Shown: positions 7,677 to 16,267, counted from the stretch's first letter. The stretch is 64,000 nucleotides of DNA from Natribaculum luteum (GCF_023008545.1 NZ_CP095397.1:2604001-2668000), one strand, 5' to 3'. Numbers and translations are program-made. Notes: generated by a model not told the origin, from the letters alone.

Positions 7677-8006
7677 ATGAGCGATTCCAGCCCAATTAAT
7701 AGGCCGAAGAATTGGAACGCACTCGCCCGAACTCCTGGGGGCCTGTCCGCCCACGTCGTCACCGTCGACGGCGAGGTCGTCGAAAGCGCGTGCAGCCTCG
7801 AGTCGGACGACTGGTCCGTGCTCGAGCAGGGCGACGGTCCCGTTCGTCTTTGCGGGACGTGTGCGAACCATTTCAGCGGGGCGGGCCCGCGTCCGCTCGC
7901 CCTCAAGGATGACGTGAGTCTCCCCATCGACGGCGTCGACGTCGCCCCGATCGGGATGTCGGCCACACTGACTGACGGCTATCAAGTTGTGGAGGGAAAC
8001 CGATGA
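7677..8006 (+). CDS. hypothetical provirus protein, Cys-containing
   Basis: A 109-residue protein, first in a tightly coupled set of four small genes ahead of the VP1-like gene. It carries Cys in ESACSLES and LCGTCANHF; the CGTC plus a later His could bind a metal, but the site is incomplete, so this is tentative. The pattern is beta-rich with an N-terminal ...WNALARTPGGLSAHVVTVDGE. It overlaps the next gene by the sequence ATGA. A short dyad (gtctc, 8 bases, gagac at 7594-7611) lies upstream and may be an operator. No family recognised. Confidence 0.6.
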   Translation: MSDSSPINRPKNWNALARTPGGLSAHVVTVDGEVVESACSLESDDWSVLEQGDGPVRLCGTCANHFSGAGPRPLALKDDVSLPIDGVDVAPIGMSATLTDGYQVVEGNR

Positions 8007-8437
8007 GCAACGACCTTTTCGATGGTACTGAGACGTCGATCCACGACCCGAGCGACGTCTCCGAGGACGATCGCGTTCTCTCGAGTGACGTCGTCGACGG
8101 TGATCTGATCAAGCCGGAGCAAATGGCGATCGACGCCATCAAGCGGACCCTGACTCATCTGACCTATCGGGAGCTTCATGCCTTTGGAGCGGGGTTCGTT
8201 CCCCTATTTCTCGGCCTCGTCCTGGGTTTCAACGCCCTGATCGCGCTATCAGTACCCCTGGCGATCGTAGCCGTCGGCTGTGTCCGCTGCACGCCGATCG
8301 TCGGAGGCCGGGTGGCCAAGTGGACGATCAAGCAGCCACAATACCTTTTCCTCGGCCAATTCGTTGCGACGTTCACTGGCGGCCTTGTTGTGGCTATCAT
8401 CCGCGTGGTCGGCTTCACTGCCGGCCTGGTAGCATGA
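8003..8437 (+). CDS. provirus membrane protein
   Basis: A 144-residue protein with an acidic N-terminal tail (about 60 residues) followed by hydrophobic segments FGAGFVPLFLGLVLGFNALI, ALSVPLAIVAVGCV and a last one near QFVATFTGGLVVAIIRVVGF. It lies between two other small genes and shares ATGA overlaps with both, so it is translated as part of a polycistron. Probably a virion membrane protein of the internal lipid layer, by analogy with membrane-containing haloviruses (inference). Confidence 0.65.
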   Translation: MSNDLFDGTETSIHDPSDVSEDDRVLSSDVVDGDLIKPEQMAIDAIKRTLTHLTYRELHAFGAGFVPLFLGLVLGFNALIALSVPLAIVAVGCVRCTPIVGGRVAKWTIKQPQYLFLGQFVATFTGGLVVAIIRVVGFTAGLVA

Positions 8438-8571
8438 CCGGCCGATCAGCGAGTCCAGAGTCGAAGGCAATCTTCGGGGCCGGCATCGCCGCCGTCGCAA
8501 TTGGCCGAGTTGCTGCCGAGGTCCGACGGCGACGTCGGAATCGACCCGCTCTCAAGGAGACCCATGAGTGA
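8434..8571 (+). CDS. 45-residue provirus peptide with short hydrophobic helix
   Basis: Starts at the ATG overlapping the stop of the previous gene and ends inside the start region of the next. The product reads MTGRSASPESKAIFGAGIAA then a Val/Ala-rich helix and an Arg-rich tail (RRRRRNR). The very tight overlap on both sides supports it as a real gene of the operon. One amphipathic or membrane-inserting helix plus a basic tail is all that can be read. Confidence 0.55.
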   Translation: MTGRSASPESKAIFGAGIAAVAIGRVAAEVRRRRRNRPALKETHE

Positions 8572-8884
8572 GGAGAAAACAATACAGGAGGTCTATCGAG
8601 ATCGGAACCTGCTCGCGGCCGCCATTTCCCTGATGGCGTATCGTCTCGAGTCGAGCCGAACGCTCCACGAGTACGCCGGCGGCTGGACCGAGCCCGACGT
8701 CGACGACGCAGATGCCGACGAGTGGGCGATCGTCTGGGCCATCCTCGAGGGCAAGCAGGTCAGCTGGCACGTCCCCCGCGAACTCGTGGAACCGGTCGAC
8801 CTCCCGAAGCGACCCCACGACTACGACGGCCATACCCGGGAAGAGAAGAACCAACGCCTCGAGGACTTCATCGAGTCCCGATAG
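8564..8884 (+). CDS. hypothetical provirus protein
   Basis: A 106-residue acidic soluble protein started at the ATG giving MSEEKTIQEVYRDRNLLAAA; an upstream start at 8501 would overlap the previous gene by 71 bases. It is mostly helical at the N-terminus, followed by an acidic turn (EPDVDDADADEWAIVW) and a polar C-terminus. Last gene of the small operon; the promoter block of the VP1-like gene follows within 60 bases. No family recognised. Confidence 0.6.
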   Translation: MSEEKTIQEVYRDRNLLAAAISLMAYRLESSRTLHEYAGGWTEPDVDDADADEWAIVWAILEGKQVSWHVPRELVEPVDLPKRPHDYDGHTREEKNQRLEDFIESR

Positions 8885-8897
8885 CCACGAGAGCGCA

Positions 8898-8910
8898 CCA
8901 ATCGGATTGG
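8898..8910. promoter_or_regulatory. short perfect dyad upstream of the VP1-like gene
   Basis: CCAATC-G-GATTGG, a 6-base inverted repeat around one base, about 35 bases upstream of the shared promoter block. Its half-site CCAAT(C/T) resembles the CCAATTCC octamers at 16268-16410, so both control regions may bind the same regulator (inference). Confidence 0.4.
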
Positions 8911-8943
8911 ATCAATTTCTCCCCGCAGTCTTGCGGTTTTCAG

Positions 8944-8966
8944 ATTTTCGCCTTTTGATTTATCGG
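8944..8966 (+). promoter_or_regulatory. shared viral promoter block, copy 1
   Basis: The bases ATTTTCGCCTTTTG, then ATTTATCGG, match 16422-16444 at 21 of 23 positions. The block ends 31 bases before the ATG of the VP1-like gene and contains an AT-rich TATA-like part, the right place for an archaeal promoter with a very short leader. Confidence 0.7.
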
Positions 8967-8997
8967 CAGGGAGAGAACCCGTTACCGGCTACAACAT

Positions 8998-11900
8998 ATG
9001 GCCGGAGAATATCCAGACGATTCTGACGACCTCTGGAAGCAAGAGGTAGAAGATCAGAACGATCGGACGATACGAGAAGAGTTCAAGAAGCTCCGGGAAG
9101 ACTCCCGGTTCTGGGTCAACGGATTCGGTCCGTTCGTCGTCGAGCGCGAGAACGACCAACTCGTCGGAAAGGATGGGTGGGTCGCCAAGCCCGAAGGCAT
9201 CGATGACGACCAGGAGGTCCGTGAGAAAGGTGTGATGATCGCCTGGTCGCGCTCGGTTCTCGACGCGGTAAAAGTCCGACCTCGAGGTGGCGGTGGATCC
9301 GACTACGTGAACGTCCGTCGCCTCGAGGTGGACAACGAACACAATCTGAAGGACGACGTCCACGAACCGACCTACGGGTGGCTGAAAAAGCGCGAAGGCG
9401 ATCTAGTCCTCTACAGTGACGACGTCGAGAGCCGGTATTTCGAGACCGTCGAACCGACTGGATTCGACGACGGGACCGTCGAGTTTTCGAGTGCCGGCCG
9501 ATCACGCGACGAGTACGTCGACGAGGCGGAGCAGTTCACCGCCGTCCCTCGCAATCTCGACGACTACGACGAGCCAGAGCAGTTCACCGTCACGCCGCAC
9601 GGCATCACCGAGCGGGGGATGGAGTGGACCGACTCGATCATCATCCCGGCGGACGAGATTCCAAGCAAGATCGAGCAAGTGGCGGCTACCGATCACGTCG
9701 ACCCCTCGGCTTACGAGACTGGCGGCTTGTTCCCGGAGACTGAGATCGAGGACAGCGGCCTCACTCTCGACGACCACATCACCGAGGTAACTGGGATTGG
9801 CGACAGCTCCGAGTTGATTGTCGATCTGGACGTCGAGACCGTCGGAGAGTGGTGGGACATGGGCGCCCCCTTTTTCGGCGTCGCCCCCGCTTGGCATGAC
9901 TCGGCGCTCGAGGACATCCTGGGCGCCGAATTCGTCGACGAGACAGACCCGCAGGACCTCATGCGGATTTTCACCGGCTACACGACCGGTGTCGTCTACG
10001 ACGACGAGGGCGAACAGCTGGGTGGGCTCCCCAACGCCATTTTCGGCGGGTTCCCGTGGGATCAGGCAAACTGGGCCTGGTTCTACGGCAATATGCGCTC
10101 TCCCGAGCACCGCCCGGCCGAGGCCGACAACCCCGACGGGACCTATCAGTTCGCGTTTGCCACCGGCGACGACTTTCCTCGATCGACGCTCGAGTTTGAC
10201 CCCGAGGAAGACACCCTATCCGGGCTCCATCCCGCCAGCGGCGCCGCAACCTCCATGCGGACAAAAGGCCGGAGCGTCGTCCGCTATCCAGCGGAAGGAC
10301 TCGAGAAAGGTGCGGCCTACCCGCCGAAAGAGACCGTCGAGTTCCTGTCTGTCCTGTTCGGTACCGACTACACAAACCCCGACGTCGCCAGCGAGCACGT
10401 TGAGGTGGTCACGACGTCGAACAGCAAACCGCACGCCTCTTACGTCGTCCTGTTCCATCACCCCGAGACTGACGCTCACGCACTGATCGAGGGCGACAAC
10501 ATCGTGATGCCGGAAGACTTCGACCTCTCCGGCGACACCTACGACCCTATCCAGGAGTGGGCCGAGACCGCTGCCACGACGATCGAGGAGCGAGAGGAGG
10601 CGTTTCGGAAAGAAATGGAGGTCCCCGAGTATATTCGGCGAACGCCGCTCGAGGAGCGCGACCTGATGGTCGATCCCCAGGAGGCCGGCCCGTTCACGAT
10701 GGACGACCGAACCGGCCCTCATCCCGACGATCAGCACCGCGAGGACCAGTACCCGGACGACGAGGAGGCTGCGATCGCGGAAGACCTCGCCCAACAGATC
10801 GAGCACGAGCAGCGTATGAAGGACGCCGAAGACGCCAGCGTCTACGACCCGATCGCTGACATGGAGGACGAGAACAGCGCCCAGGACGACGGCGCCGACG
10901 ACGATCTCCGCGTCTGGGAAGTCGATGTCCCCGACGACGTCCCCCGCGAGGTCGGCGAGTTCACCCTCGACACCGAGTATAGTGCGCCGTGGTCGCTGAA
11001 ATGGTACGCCTACAGCGGGAGCGAACCCTCCGAAATCTCGGCAACCCACCGGACTGAGTCCCCGTGGCACAAGGTTCGCGTAGACGAGAACGACGTCGGT
11101 TATTCGGTCACCGTCTCCTACCGGAAGCGCCACGGCGGGCTGAAATCGAACCCGAATCGCGTTCTTACCGGCGCCTCTCGCGACGCCGCGCTGGCGTTCG
11201 CCGAGGCGTACATGGAGACGTTCGGCCCGGATGACTACGACGACGGTGATCTCCTCGACTCCCGCGACACCTGGCAGGCTGGCCGCCAGGCCGCCGAGCG
11301 CAACATGGGCAACCTCGAGGTGACCGGGATTTCGCACCTCTACCCGACCGACTGGACGACCGACGAAACCGGAAGTCCGGTGCCGCCGGCCGACGACATC
11401 GACGATCAGGACAACGCCGATGACGTCGATGAGTGGGCCCAGGCTCTCGAGACCCTGCGCGCCGAGTACGGCGATAGTTACGGCGAACGCGTCGAGGCGG
11501 TCGCCGACATTCGCCGCGCCGCCGAGACGGAACCGCCGCGCTCGCTGGCCGACGAGGGCGTCACGCAGCCAATTTTCCGCTATCAAGACGTCGACCCGGC
11601 CGACGCCTGGAACCAGATCCAGGAGCGTGCCGGCGAGGACGACGCCGAGCAGATCCGCGAGGTAATCATCGAAGCCGCCGACGAGATCGGAACCGACGCC
11701 GACGACAGTGACGACGTCTACGATCCGACGGACGACCTCGAGATCGGCGACAACGACGCGATCGATACTGAGACCGACACCACTCCTGGGGAGGACCGCG
11801 ATCTCCTACTCGAAGTTGAAGGAATCGGCCCGAAGCGAGCCGACGCACTCCTCGAGGCGTTCGACGACGGTCGATCAGTTGCCCAGCGAGCCGCGAGCAA

Positions 11901-12816
11901 CTGGGGAGCAGTCGCCGACGTCGACGGGATTAGCGAGGACACCGCTCGAGAGCTGTTTGACCGGATGAAAGAGGCCGGTGTTTACGACAATCTCCGGGAC
12001 GACACAACCGAAGGCGTCAACTCGACGACCGTCAATGTGAACGGCCAGCCGTCTCAGGCTATCCTCGAGGACCCTGACGAGGACACCGGCCAGGCCGACG
12101 ATGTTCCCGAGACGGATGACCTGTCCGACGCGCTCGTTGCGAGAGGTATCAACCGGATCACGGCCAACCATTTGAAGGACTCTTACGACACGATCGACGA
12201 CGTTGCGAGCGCCGTCGCGAATGCCGACGACGTCACCGACCTGAAAGGGGTCGGCGACGGCTCGGCCGAGGAGGTCCGCGCCGCTTTCGTCGATCACAAC
12301 GCCGGCGACGTCCAGGACGACGTCGCCGACGACCCCAAAATAGATCCGACAGAAATAGACACAGACTGCGACAACACCAAGGACGACTGTACTGACGGAG
12401 ACAGAGACGCCTGCAAGGCGCTCGTCGAGGAATGCGGCTTTGATCGTGAGGAGGCCGAAGAACTCCTCGCTGAAGCCAAACGTGCCGACGGAGAACTTCC
12501 GCCGAAGGCCAAACGCGCCCTTTCGACGGCCTGGACGTCGTACAAACAGGCAATCAAAAAGGGCCACGAGGCGGTCGAGGCGGCTGAAAAGATCAAAGAC
12601 TATCAGGGCGAACCCAAGCACGCAGAGCGGTCGATGGCGATTATCAACGGGATCAGAGAAGCATACGGCCAGGAGCCGATCGACTTTGACGGCGTACCGG
12701 AGGTGCCGGACGTCGATGTCCCCGAACCCGTTTCAGGGCCAGTTACGCCAGAAACTGCGGGTGTCGACGTCGAAATCGAGGCGGACGTCTACGACCCTAT
12801 CCTCGAGTTCTCATGA
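8998..12816 (+). CDS. VP1-like giant provirus protein with helix-hairpin-helix domains
   Basis: A 1272-residue, extremely acidic protein, the largest in the provirus, in the place where SH1-type viruses have their large VP1. The first 500 residues look globular with Trp/Gly-rich stretches (GGFPWDQANWAWFYGN). Residues about 560-660 are disordered and acidic. Residues about 930-1000 (LLEVEGIGPKRADALLEAF) and about 1040-1100 (TDLKGVGDGSAEEVRAAF) are helix-hairpin-helix units, a non-specific DNA-binding fold. A Cys-rich helical region follows (C at DTDCD, DDCTD, DACK, EECG). A short motif YDP(I/T) recurs four times, the last at the very C-terminus. Likely a vertex or genome-contact protein of the virion (inference). 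Confidence 0.8.
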   Translation: MAGEYPDDSDDLWKQEVEDQNDRTIREEFKKLREDSRFWVNGFGPFVVERENDQLVGKDGWVAKPEGIDDDQEVREKGVMIAWSRSVLDAVKVRPRGGGGSDYVNVRRLEVDNEHNLKDDVHEPTYGWLKKREGDLVLYSDDVESRYFETVEPTGFDDGTVEFSSAGRSRDEYVDEAEQFTAVPRNLDDYDEPEQFTVTPHGITERGMEWTDSIIIPADEIPSKIEQVAATDHVDPSAYETGGLFPETEIEDSGLTLDDHITEVTGIGDSSELIVDLDVETVGEWWDMGAPFFGVAPAWHDSALEDILGAEFVDETDPQDLMRIFTGYTTGVVYDDEGEQLGGLPNAIFGGFPWDQANWAWFYGNMRSPEHRPAEADNPDGTYQFAFATGDDFPRSTLEFDPEEDTLSGLHPASGAATSMRTKGRSVVRYPAEGLEKGAAYPPKETVEFLSVLFGTDYTNPDVASEHVEVVTTSNSKPHASYVVLFHHPETDAHALIEGDNIVMPEDFDLSGDTYDPIQEWAETAATTIEEREEAFRKEMEVPEYIRRTPLEERDLMVDPQEAGPFTMDDRTGPHPDDQHREDQYPDDEEAAIAEDLAQQIEHEQRMKDAEDASVYDPIADMEDENSAQDDGADDDLRVWEVDVPDDVPREVGEFTLDTEYSAPWSLKWYAYSGSEPSEISATHRTESPWHKVRVDENDVGYSVTVSYRKRHGGLKSNPNRVLTGASRDAALAFAEAYMETFGPDDYDDGDLLDSRDTWQAGRQAAERNMGNLEVTGISHLYPTDWTTDETGSPVPPADDIDDQDNADDVDEWAQALETLRAEYGDSYGERVEAVADIRRAAETEPPRSLADEGVTQPIFRYQDVDPADAWNQIQERAGEDDAEQIREVIIEAADEIGTDADDSDDVYDPTDDLEIGDNDAIDTETDTTPGEDRDLLLEVEGIGPKRADALLEAFDDGRSVAQRAASNWGAVADVDGISEDTARELFDRMKEAGVYDNLRDDTTEGVNSTTVNVNGQPSQAILEDPDEDTGQADDVPETDDLSDALVARGINRITANHLKDSYDTIDDVASAVANADDVTDLKGVGDGSAEEVRAAFVDHNAGDVQDDVADDPKIDPTEIDTDCDNTKDDCTDGDRDACKALVEECGFDREEAEELLAEAKRADGELPPKAKRALSTAWTSYKQAIKKGHEAVEAAEKIKDYQGEPKHAERSMAIINGIREAYGQEPIDFDGVPEVPDVDVPEPVSGPVTPETAGVDVEIEADVYDPILEFS

Positions 12817-12983
12817 CCTGTCTATCACTTCAGCAGACGGCGTACATCGTTGCAGTCGCGGTCGGCCTAGCGGTCATGTCGCCAAAAGATTGGCACGATA
12901 TCGCCTTGGACGCTGCTCGGAAGCGGTTTGGCCTCGGACCTGGAGGTTCCGCTACGGAAGACGGAGAGGGGACAAATGACTGA
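12813..12983 (+). CDS. 56-residue provirus membrane peptide
   Basis: Starts on the ATGA overlap with the stop of the VP1-like gene. The product has an N-terminal hydrophobic helix (TAYIVAVAVGLAVM) after MTCLSLQQ, then a polar, basic/acidic tail ending GEGTND. Its 3' end overlaps the next start codon by eight bases. Position and coupling support it as real; a single-helix virion membrane peptide is the likeliest role. Confidence 0.55.
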   Translation: MTCLSLQQTAYIVAVAVGLAVMSPKDWHDIALDAARKRFGLGPGGSATEDGEGTND

Positions 12984-13164
12984 TCAGCCTGCCCCCTCAC
13001 CCGCCGACGATAAGGACGATGTCGAGTTCACGGTGGGAGAGTTCGTCGACGGAGAGAACCGATACCGAGTGATCCGCGAAAAAGGCGAAGAAGACCGCTG
13101 GATAGCGTCGACGTATTGGCTCGAGTGGAATGGAGAAGAATTAGACGCCGAGGACCTGATCTAA
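12976..13164 (+). CDS. 62-residue acidic provirus protein
   Basis: Started at the ATG that overlaps the previous stop, giving MTDQPAPSPADDKDD. A disordered acidic N-terminus is followed by a small beta-rich domain (FTVGEFVDGENRYRVIREKG) with Trp residues. It overlaps the convergent ATPase gene by 24 bases at the 3' ends, marking the end of the VP1 operon. No family recognised. Confidence 0.55.
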   Translation: MTDQPAPSPADDKDDVEFTVGEFVDGENRYRVIREKGEEDRWIASTYWLEWNGEELDAEDLI

Positions 13165-13917
13165 CAGGCCGTCGTCCTTCGCGAGGTGCGGGCGGAGGCG
13201 GTTCCAGTCGTTCGTCGACTCGACCAGGACCTCACCCGCCCCGACGTTCTCGATCACGACCTCGCGATCGTTGAGCTCCTCGAGGCCACGACCACCTGCC
13301 TCGTCGATACTGTAGACGTTGAACGTGGCGCTCTTGTTGATCTTCCCCAAGTCGTTGTCGTCGTTCACCCTGAAGTAGATCCGCCGGTCACACTGGCTGA
13401 TGAGTTCGCTGTTCACCTGCTGGGGGCGCTGCATGATGTGGACGGTCTCGGCTTCGTGTTTCCGGCCTCGAGACTGGAGTGTGAGCACACGATCGTCGAT
13501 GCCGTGTTCACTGGCGTACTGTCCAACTTCGTCGCCACAGACGAGCGCCGAACGCGAGGGGGTCAGATCCTTACACAACTCGAACGTAGCCCCACAGATC
13601 GCTCCGTAGGTCGGTGCCATGTCCTCCTCAGTCATGTCTGGAACAACCCGGATCCGGCGGTGGTTGTACAAGACCTTCCGCCAATCGAGTTCTTTCGCCT
13701 TCTCGATGGTCACCTCGAGACGCCGAAAGAGAGGGTCGTGCTTCCCGTTTGTATCACACAGCCCACGTTCCTCGTCTTCTGGATCGAACAGGACGGCGTA
13801 GTCAAATGTCTCGCCAGGATTCCGCGGATGGTTTGGATCCAGAATCCGCTCGATCACGGCACCTGCACCCCAGGACTTTCCCGTTCCAGACTGACCGATC
13901 ACGGCGATACGTCCCAT
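13141..13917 (-). CDS. viral genome-packaging ATPase (HerA/FtsK superfamily)
   Basis: A 258-residue P-loop ATPase. Walker A is GQSGTGKS at residues 8-15, Walker B is LVCGDE at 125-130, and a later TLQSRGRKHE..HIMQRPQQV block corresponds to the sensor/arginine region of FtsK-HerA ATPases. The length fits the small packaging ATPases of membrane-containing icosahedral viruses of the PRD1/SH1 lineage rather than the longer chromosomal HerA. It would pump the genome into a preformed, membrane-lined capsid. It is the last gene of the reverse-strand operon from 16245, whose other members are mostly single-helix membrane proteins. Confidence 0.85.
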   Translation of the reverse strand: MGRIAVIGQSGTGKSWGAGAVIERILDPNHPRNPGETFDYAVLFDPEDEERGLCDTNGKHDPLFRRLEVTIEKAKELDWRKVLYNHRRIRVVPDMTEEDMAPTYGAICGATFELCKDLTPSRSALVCGDEVGQYASEHGIDDRVLTLQSRGRKHEAETVHIMQRPQQVNSELISQCDRRIYFRVNDDNDLGKINKSATFNVYSIDEAGGRGLEELNDREVVIENVGAGEVLVESTNDWNRLRPHLAKDDGLLDQVLGV

Positions 13918-14124
13918 CTATCCCTCCGCCCGAGCGGGCTCGAGGTCCAGTTGACCGGTGTACGCCTCGGCCAGAATCCGGACAACCTCGCCCGCTGTAA
14001 GCGAGCCGCCCCATTCGCGACCGTCGACGACGCCGGCATCGAAGTCACGTTGGATAGCCGCTTCAGCGTTCTCGAACGCCTCGATCTGGTCTGCGTAGCC
14101 GAGTGCGAGTTGTTCCTGTGTCAT
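13918..14124 (-). CDS. 68-residue hypothetical provirus protein
   Basis: Soluble, acidic, mostly helical (MTQEQLALGYADQIEAFENA). Its stop codon is directly followed by the ATPase start, and its start overlaps the preceding stop by ATGA, so it is translationally linked to the ATPase. It may be a packaging cofactor, but only its position suggests that. Confidence 0.55.
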   Translation of the reverse strand: MTQEQLALGYADQIEAFENAEAAIQRDFDAGVVDGREWGGSLTAGEVVRILAEAYTGQLDLEPARAEG

Positions 14125-14396
14125 GCTCGTTCCTCGACGTCTTGAACCAGTTCGTCCAGTTCGACCTCGAGGTCGTCAGTCTCCTCGTCAAACTCGCTGT
14201 CTTCCTCGTGACGATCGCGAACCCCGACCTGCGCGGGATCGCGGCGTCGACGTCGACGCATGGCCTCGCGATGGTGGGTTGCTTCGATCCTCGCGAGATG
14301 GTCGTCGATCCGCCACAGCAGCCAGACGATCAGGATCAGCAGATATGCTGCTATAAGCTTCTGCTGGGCCTTGTTGAGGGAGAACCCGATCCTCAT
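14121..14396 (-). CDS. single-helix provirus membrane protein
   Basis: A 91-residue protein. One membrane helix lies near the N-terminus (LIAAYLLILIVWLLW, residues about 14-28), followed by a basic stretch (MRRRRRRDP) and an acidic helical tail. ATGA overlaps join it to both neighbours. Probably a protein of the internal virion membrane, with the basic patch facing the DNA (inference). Confidence 0.6.
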   Translation of the reverse strand: MRIGFSLNKAQQKLIAAYLLILIVWLLWRIDDHLARIEATHHREAMRRRRRRDPAQVGVRDRHEEDSEFDEETDDLEVELDELVQDVEERA

Positions 14397-14836
14397 TCGC
14401 CATCGCCTCCGTTCTCCTCGGCGACATCGGCATCGAAGGTATCCGGATCGTCGGTGAGCATCATCTGGGCCTTCGCGGCCATAAACTGCTGATACTCGTC
14501 GTCCTCGAGGACGTCGCGAAGGATCTTGTCGCGTTTCCGCGCCATCTTGTTGAAGACCTCGACAACCTCGTGACCGTTCCCGTCGACGACGCCGGCGAGC
14601 AGCGAGGCCGCTCGATCTTCACTCATCCGTTCGATGTGGACGTCGACGTCGTGGGCTTCGGCGAGTTGCTTCAGGTCGGCCCGCTGGACGTTGACGATAT
14701 CACAGAAGATTGCGGCACCTGACGAGCCGACACCGGGGACATCCTCTGTCAGGAAGCCCGCGATCCGCGATGGGTCCCGCATCATGCTGGCGATCTGTGA
14801 CGGCCGCACGTCGCCGCTAAACGGATTCTGGTTCAT
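14393..14836 (-). CDS. hypothetical provirus protein
   Basis: A 147-residue soluble helical protein beginning MNQNPFSGDVRPSQIASMMR. The middle looks like a charged helical hairpin (EVFNKMARKRDKILRDVLE) and the C-terminus is acidic. ATGA overlaps on both sides place it inside the reverse-strand operon. No family recognised; the Gly/Ser-rich segment VPGVGSSGAAIF is the only other notable feature. Confidence 0.6.
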   Translation of the reverse strand: MNQNPFSGDVRPSQIASMMRDPSRIAGFLTEDVPGVGSSGAAIFCDIVNVQRADLKQLAEAHDVDVHIERMSEDRAASLLAGVVDGNGHEVVEVFNKMARKRDKILRDVLEDDEYQQFMAAKAQMMLTDDPDTFDADVAEENGGDGE

Positions 14837-15444
14837 GCGAGACCACCGGCGAGGTTGCCGATCGCGTCGCGAAGGTCGCCGATCTTTTCCTCCCCGTCCG
14901 GTCGCAGGTAGATGATCGTTGCTGCTGCCATGAGTGATGTACCGAGTAGACCCCAGGTCGGATCGATGTCACCGTCGGCCGGGGTCAGAACGTGTTCTTC
15001 GACGAATCGACTCCCGAAGTGCCCCAGGTGGAATGCCTCGAATGTCGCCCGGAGTTCTTCTTCGAGCTGGTCTTTCGTCATGTCGCTGTCCGCCAGGTCT
15101 TCCTCGGAGAGACCGAAGACGCCGAGACGCGCCGCGCCACCGTTGATGGCCTCCTCAATAGCGGCTGCATCGACCTCGAGCGGGTCTGAAGAGCTATCGG
15201 GGTGTTCTCCCTCGTCGCCATCGGAAGATCCGCTCTCGTCGCTCTCAGTGGCGTCATCGTCTTCGACGCCATCGAAGAGGCCGCCGCCCAGGTCATCCTC
15301 GGTCAGATCGACGACCGCCTCATCGACGTCGTCGACACTCGGCTCATCTTCGCTCTTCTCGAGATCTTCGTCACGATCGTCGACGTCGTTCAGTTCCTCT
15401 TCTGTGTCGTCTTCCTCGACGACATCAGGCTCTTCCAGCGTCAT
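14833..15444 (-). CDS. acidic provirus membrane protein
   Basis: A 203-residue protein. The first 95 residues are almost all Asp, Glu, Ser and Val, a disordered acidic domain. A helical part follows (TKDQLEEELRATFEAFHLGH) and a membrane helix near the C-terminus (WGLLGTSLMAAATIIYL). This layout, a long acidic arm on a membrane anchor, fits a virion membrane protein contacting other virion parts. Coupled by ATGA overlap to both neighbours. Confidence 0.6.
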   Translation of the reverse strand: MTLEEPDVVEEDDTEEELNDVDDRDEDLEKSEDEPSVDDVDEAVVDLTEDDLGGGLFDGVEDDDATESDESGSSDGDEGEHPDSSSDPLEVDAAAIEEAINGGAARLGVFGLSEEDLADSDMTKDQLEEELRATFEAFHLGHFGSRFVEEHVLTPADGDIDPTWGLLGTSLMAAATIIYLRPDGEEKIGDLRDAIGNLAGGLA

Positions 15445-15830
15445 TGGTCAGGGTCGTAGAGCTTCCCGTTGTTGCGGAGAGCCTCGAGGACTGCACGATC
15501 GGCGGCAAGCGGGTCAGACGGGTCGATGGGAACGTTGATCCGTTCTTCCTCTTGCTCGTCCGGTGCGGCTTCGACTTCGTGGCGTTTCTCGAGCTTTTCA
15601 CGTTCCGCAGCAATCGAGGAGCCGCTGCTGGAGTTACGCCGTTGATAGAGCTTCCAGGCGACGACCGCCACGAGGATCACGCCGATCACCGCCACGTGTC
15701 GCCTGTCGATTGACGGGAGTGGGAGACTCGAGGACTCGTCATCACTGTCGTCACCGTCGGCGATTTCAGGCGGTTCATCCATCTCACTCTGCTGCTCACG
15801 GTCTTTGATCTCTTGGGCTGTTTGATCCAT
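15441..15830 (-). CDS. single-helix provirus membrane protein
   Basis: A 129-residue protein from the ATG giving MDQTAQEIKDREQQ; an upstream start at 15935 would run into the previous gene. An acidic N-terminus, then one helix (HVAVIGVILVAVVAWKLY) at about 45-62 flanked by Arg residues, then a charged helical domain. Four bases separate it from the previous stop. Another likely component of the internal membrane of the particle. Confidence 0.6.
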   Translation of the reverse strand: MDQTAQEIKDREQQSEMDEPPEIADGDDSDDESSSLPLPSIDRRHVAVIGVILVAVVAWKLYQRRNSSSGSSIAAEREKLEKRHEVEAAPDEQEEERINVPIDPSDPLAADRAVLEALRNNGKLYDPDQ

Positions 15831-15834
15831 TGAA

Positions 15835-16245
15835 TTACCACCTGTAGGAGGTATCGCAGTGGGGACACTCGTCCGGTTTCCCGTCGACAACGTGGGAACA
15901 TTCCGGACACAGGAACCGGTAGACTTCCTCGGCACCGCCGTCCGCGATCGCCCGTTGGCCAGTATCGACCTCGGTTTCGCTCTCGACCAGATCAGCCCAT
16001 TCGTCGTCGTAATCGTACTCCTCGAGGGGAATCAACCGATGTACGGCGTCGGATGCGGCATCGGCTGGGAGAACGTGCGGATTTGAGTGGCGACGGAACT
16101 CCGACTCGGAGGTGACTGGAAGCCACCGTTCACACTCTAAACAGGCTGCTCGATACTTGTTCCCCGGTTTGGGGGATCTTTCAATTCTTTTGTCGAGGAC
16201 CGGGACGGTACGGGCCGATCCACAATACTTGCAGTGGTCGTCCAT
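15835..16245 (-). CDS. double zinc-ribbon provirus protein
   Basis: A 136-residue protein. One Cys pair set is near the N-terminus (CKYCG ... CLECE) and another at the C-terminus (CPECSH ... CPHC), giving two zinc ribbons separated by an acidic linker. The start at 16245 is chosen because a strong purine-rich ribosome-binding stretch (GAGGAGGG) lies just before it. As first gene of the reverse operon and a possible nucleic-acid or protein binder, it could be a regulator or a packaging adaptor; neither is proven. Confidence 0.65.
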   Translation of the reverse strand: MDDHCKYCGSARTVPVLDKRIERSPKPGNKYRAACLECERWLPVTSESEFRRHSNPHVLPADAASDAVHRLIPLEEYDYDDEWADLVESETEVDTGQRAIADGGAEEVYRFLCPECSHVVDGKPDECPHCDTSYRW

Positions 16246-16267
16246 TATCGTCCCTCCTCGAGATGGG

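Noticed and set aside
7903-8142. Ser/Arg-rich minus-strand frame opposite the early provirus genes
   Set aside because: Composition is that of a shadow; the forward genes are joined by ATGA overlaps.
10216-11586. Long open frame of 456 codons on the minus strand, opposite the VP1-like gene
   Set aside because: High-GC shadow of a real gene: Val/Leu/Arg-rich with no domain, and the forward frame has the acidic protein expected of haloarchaea.
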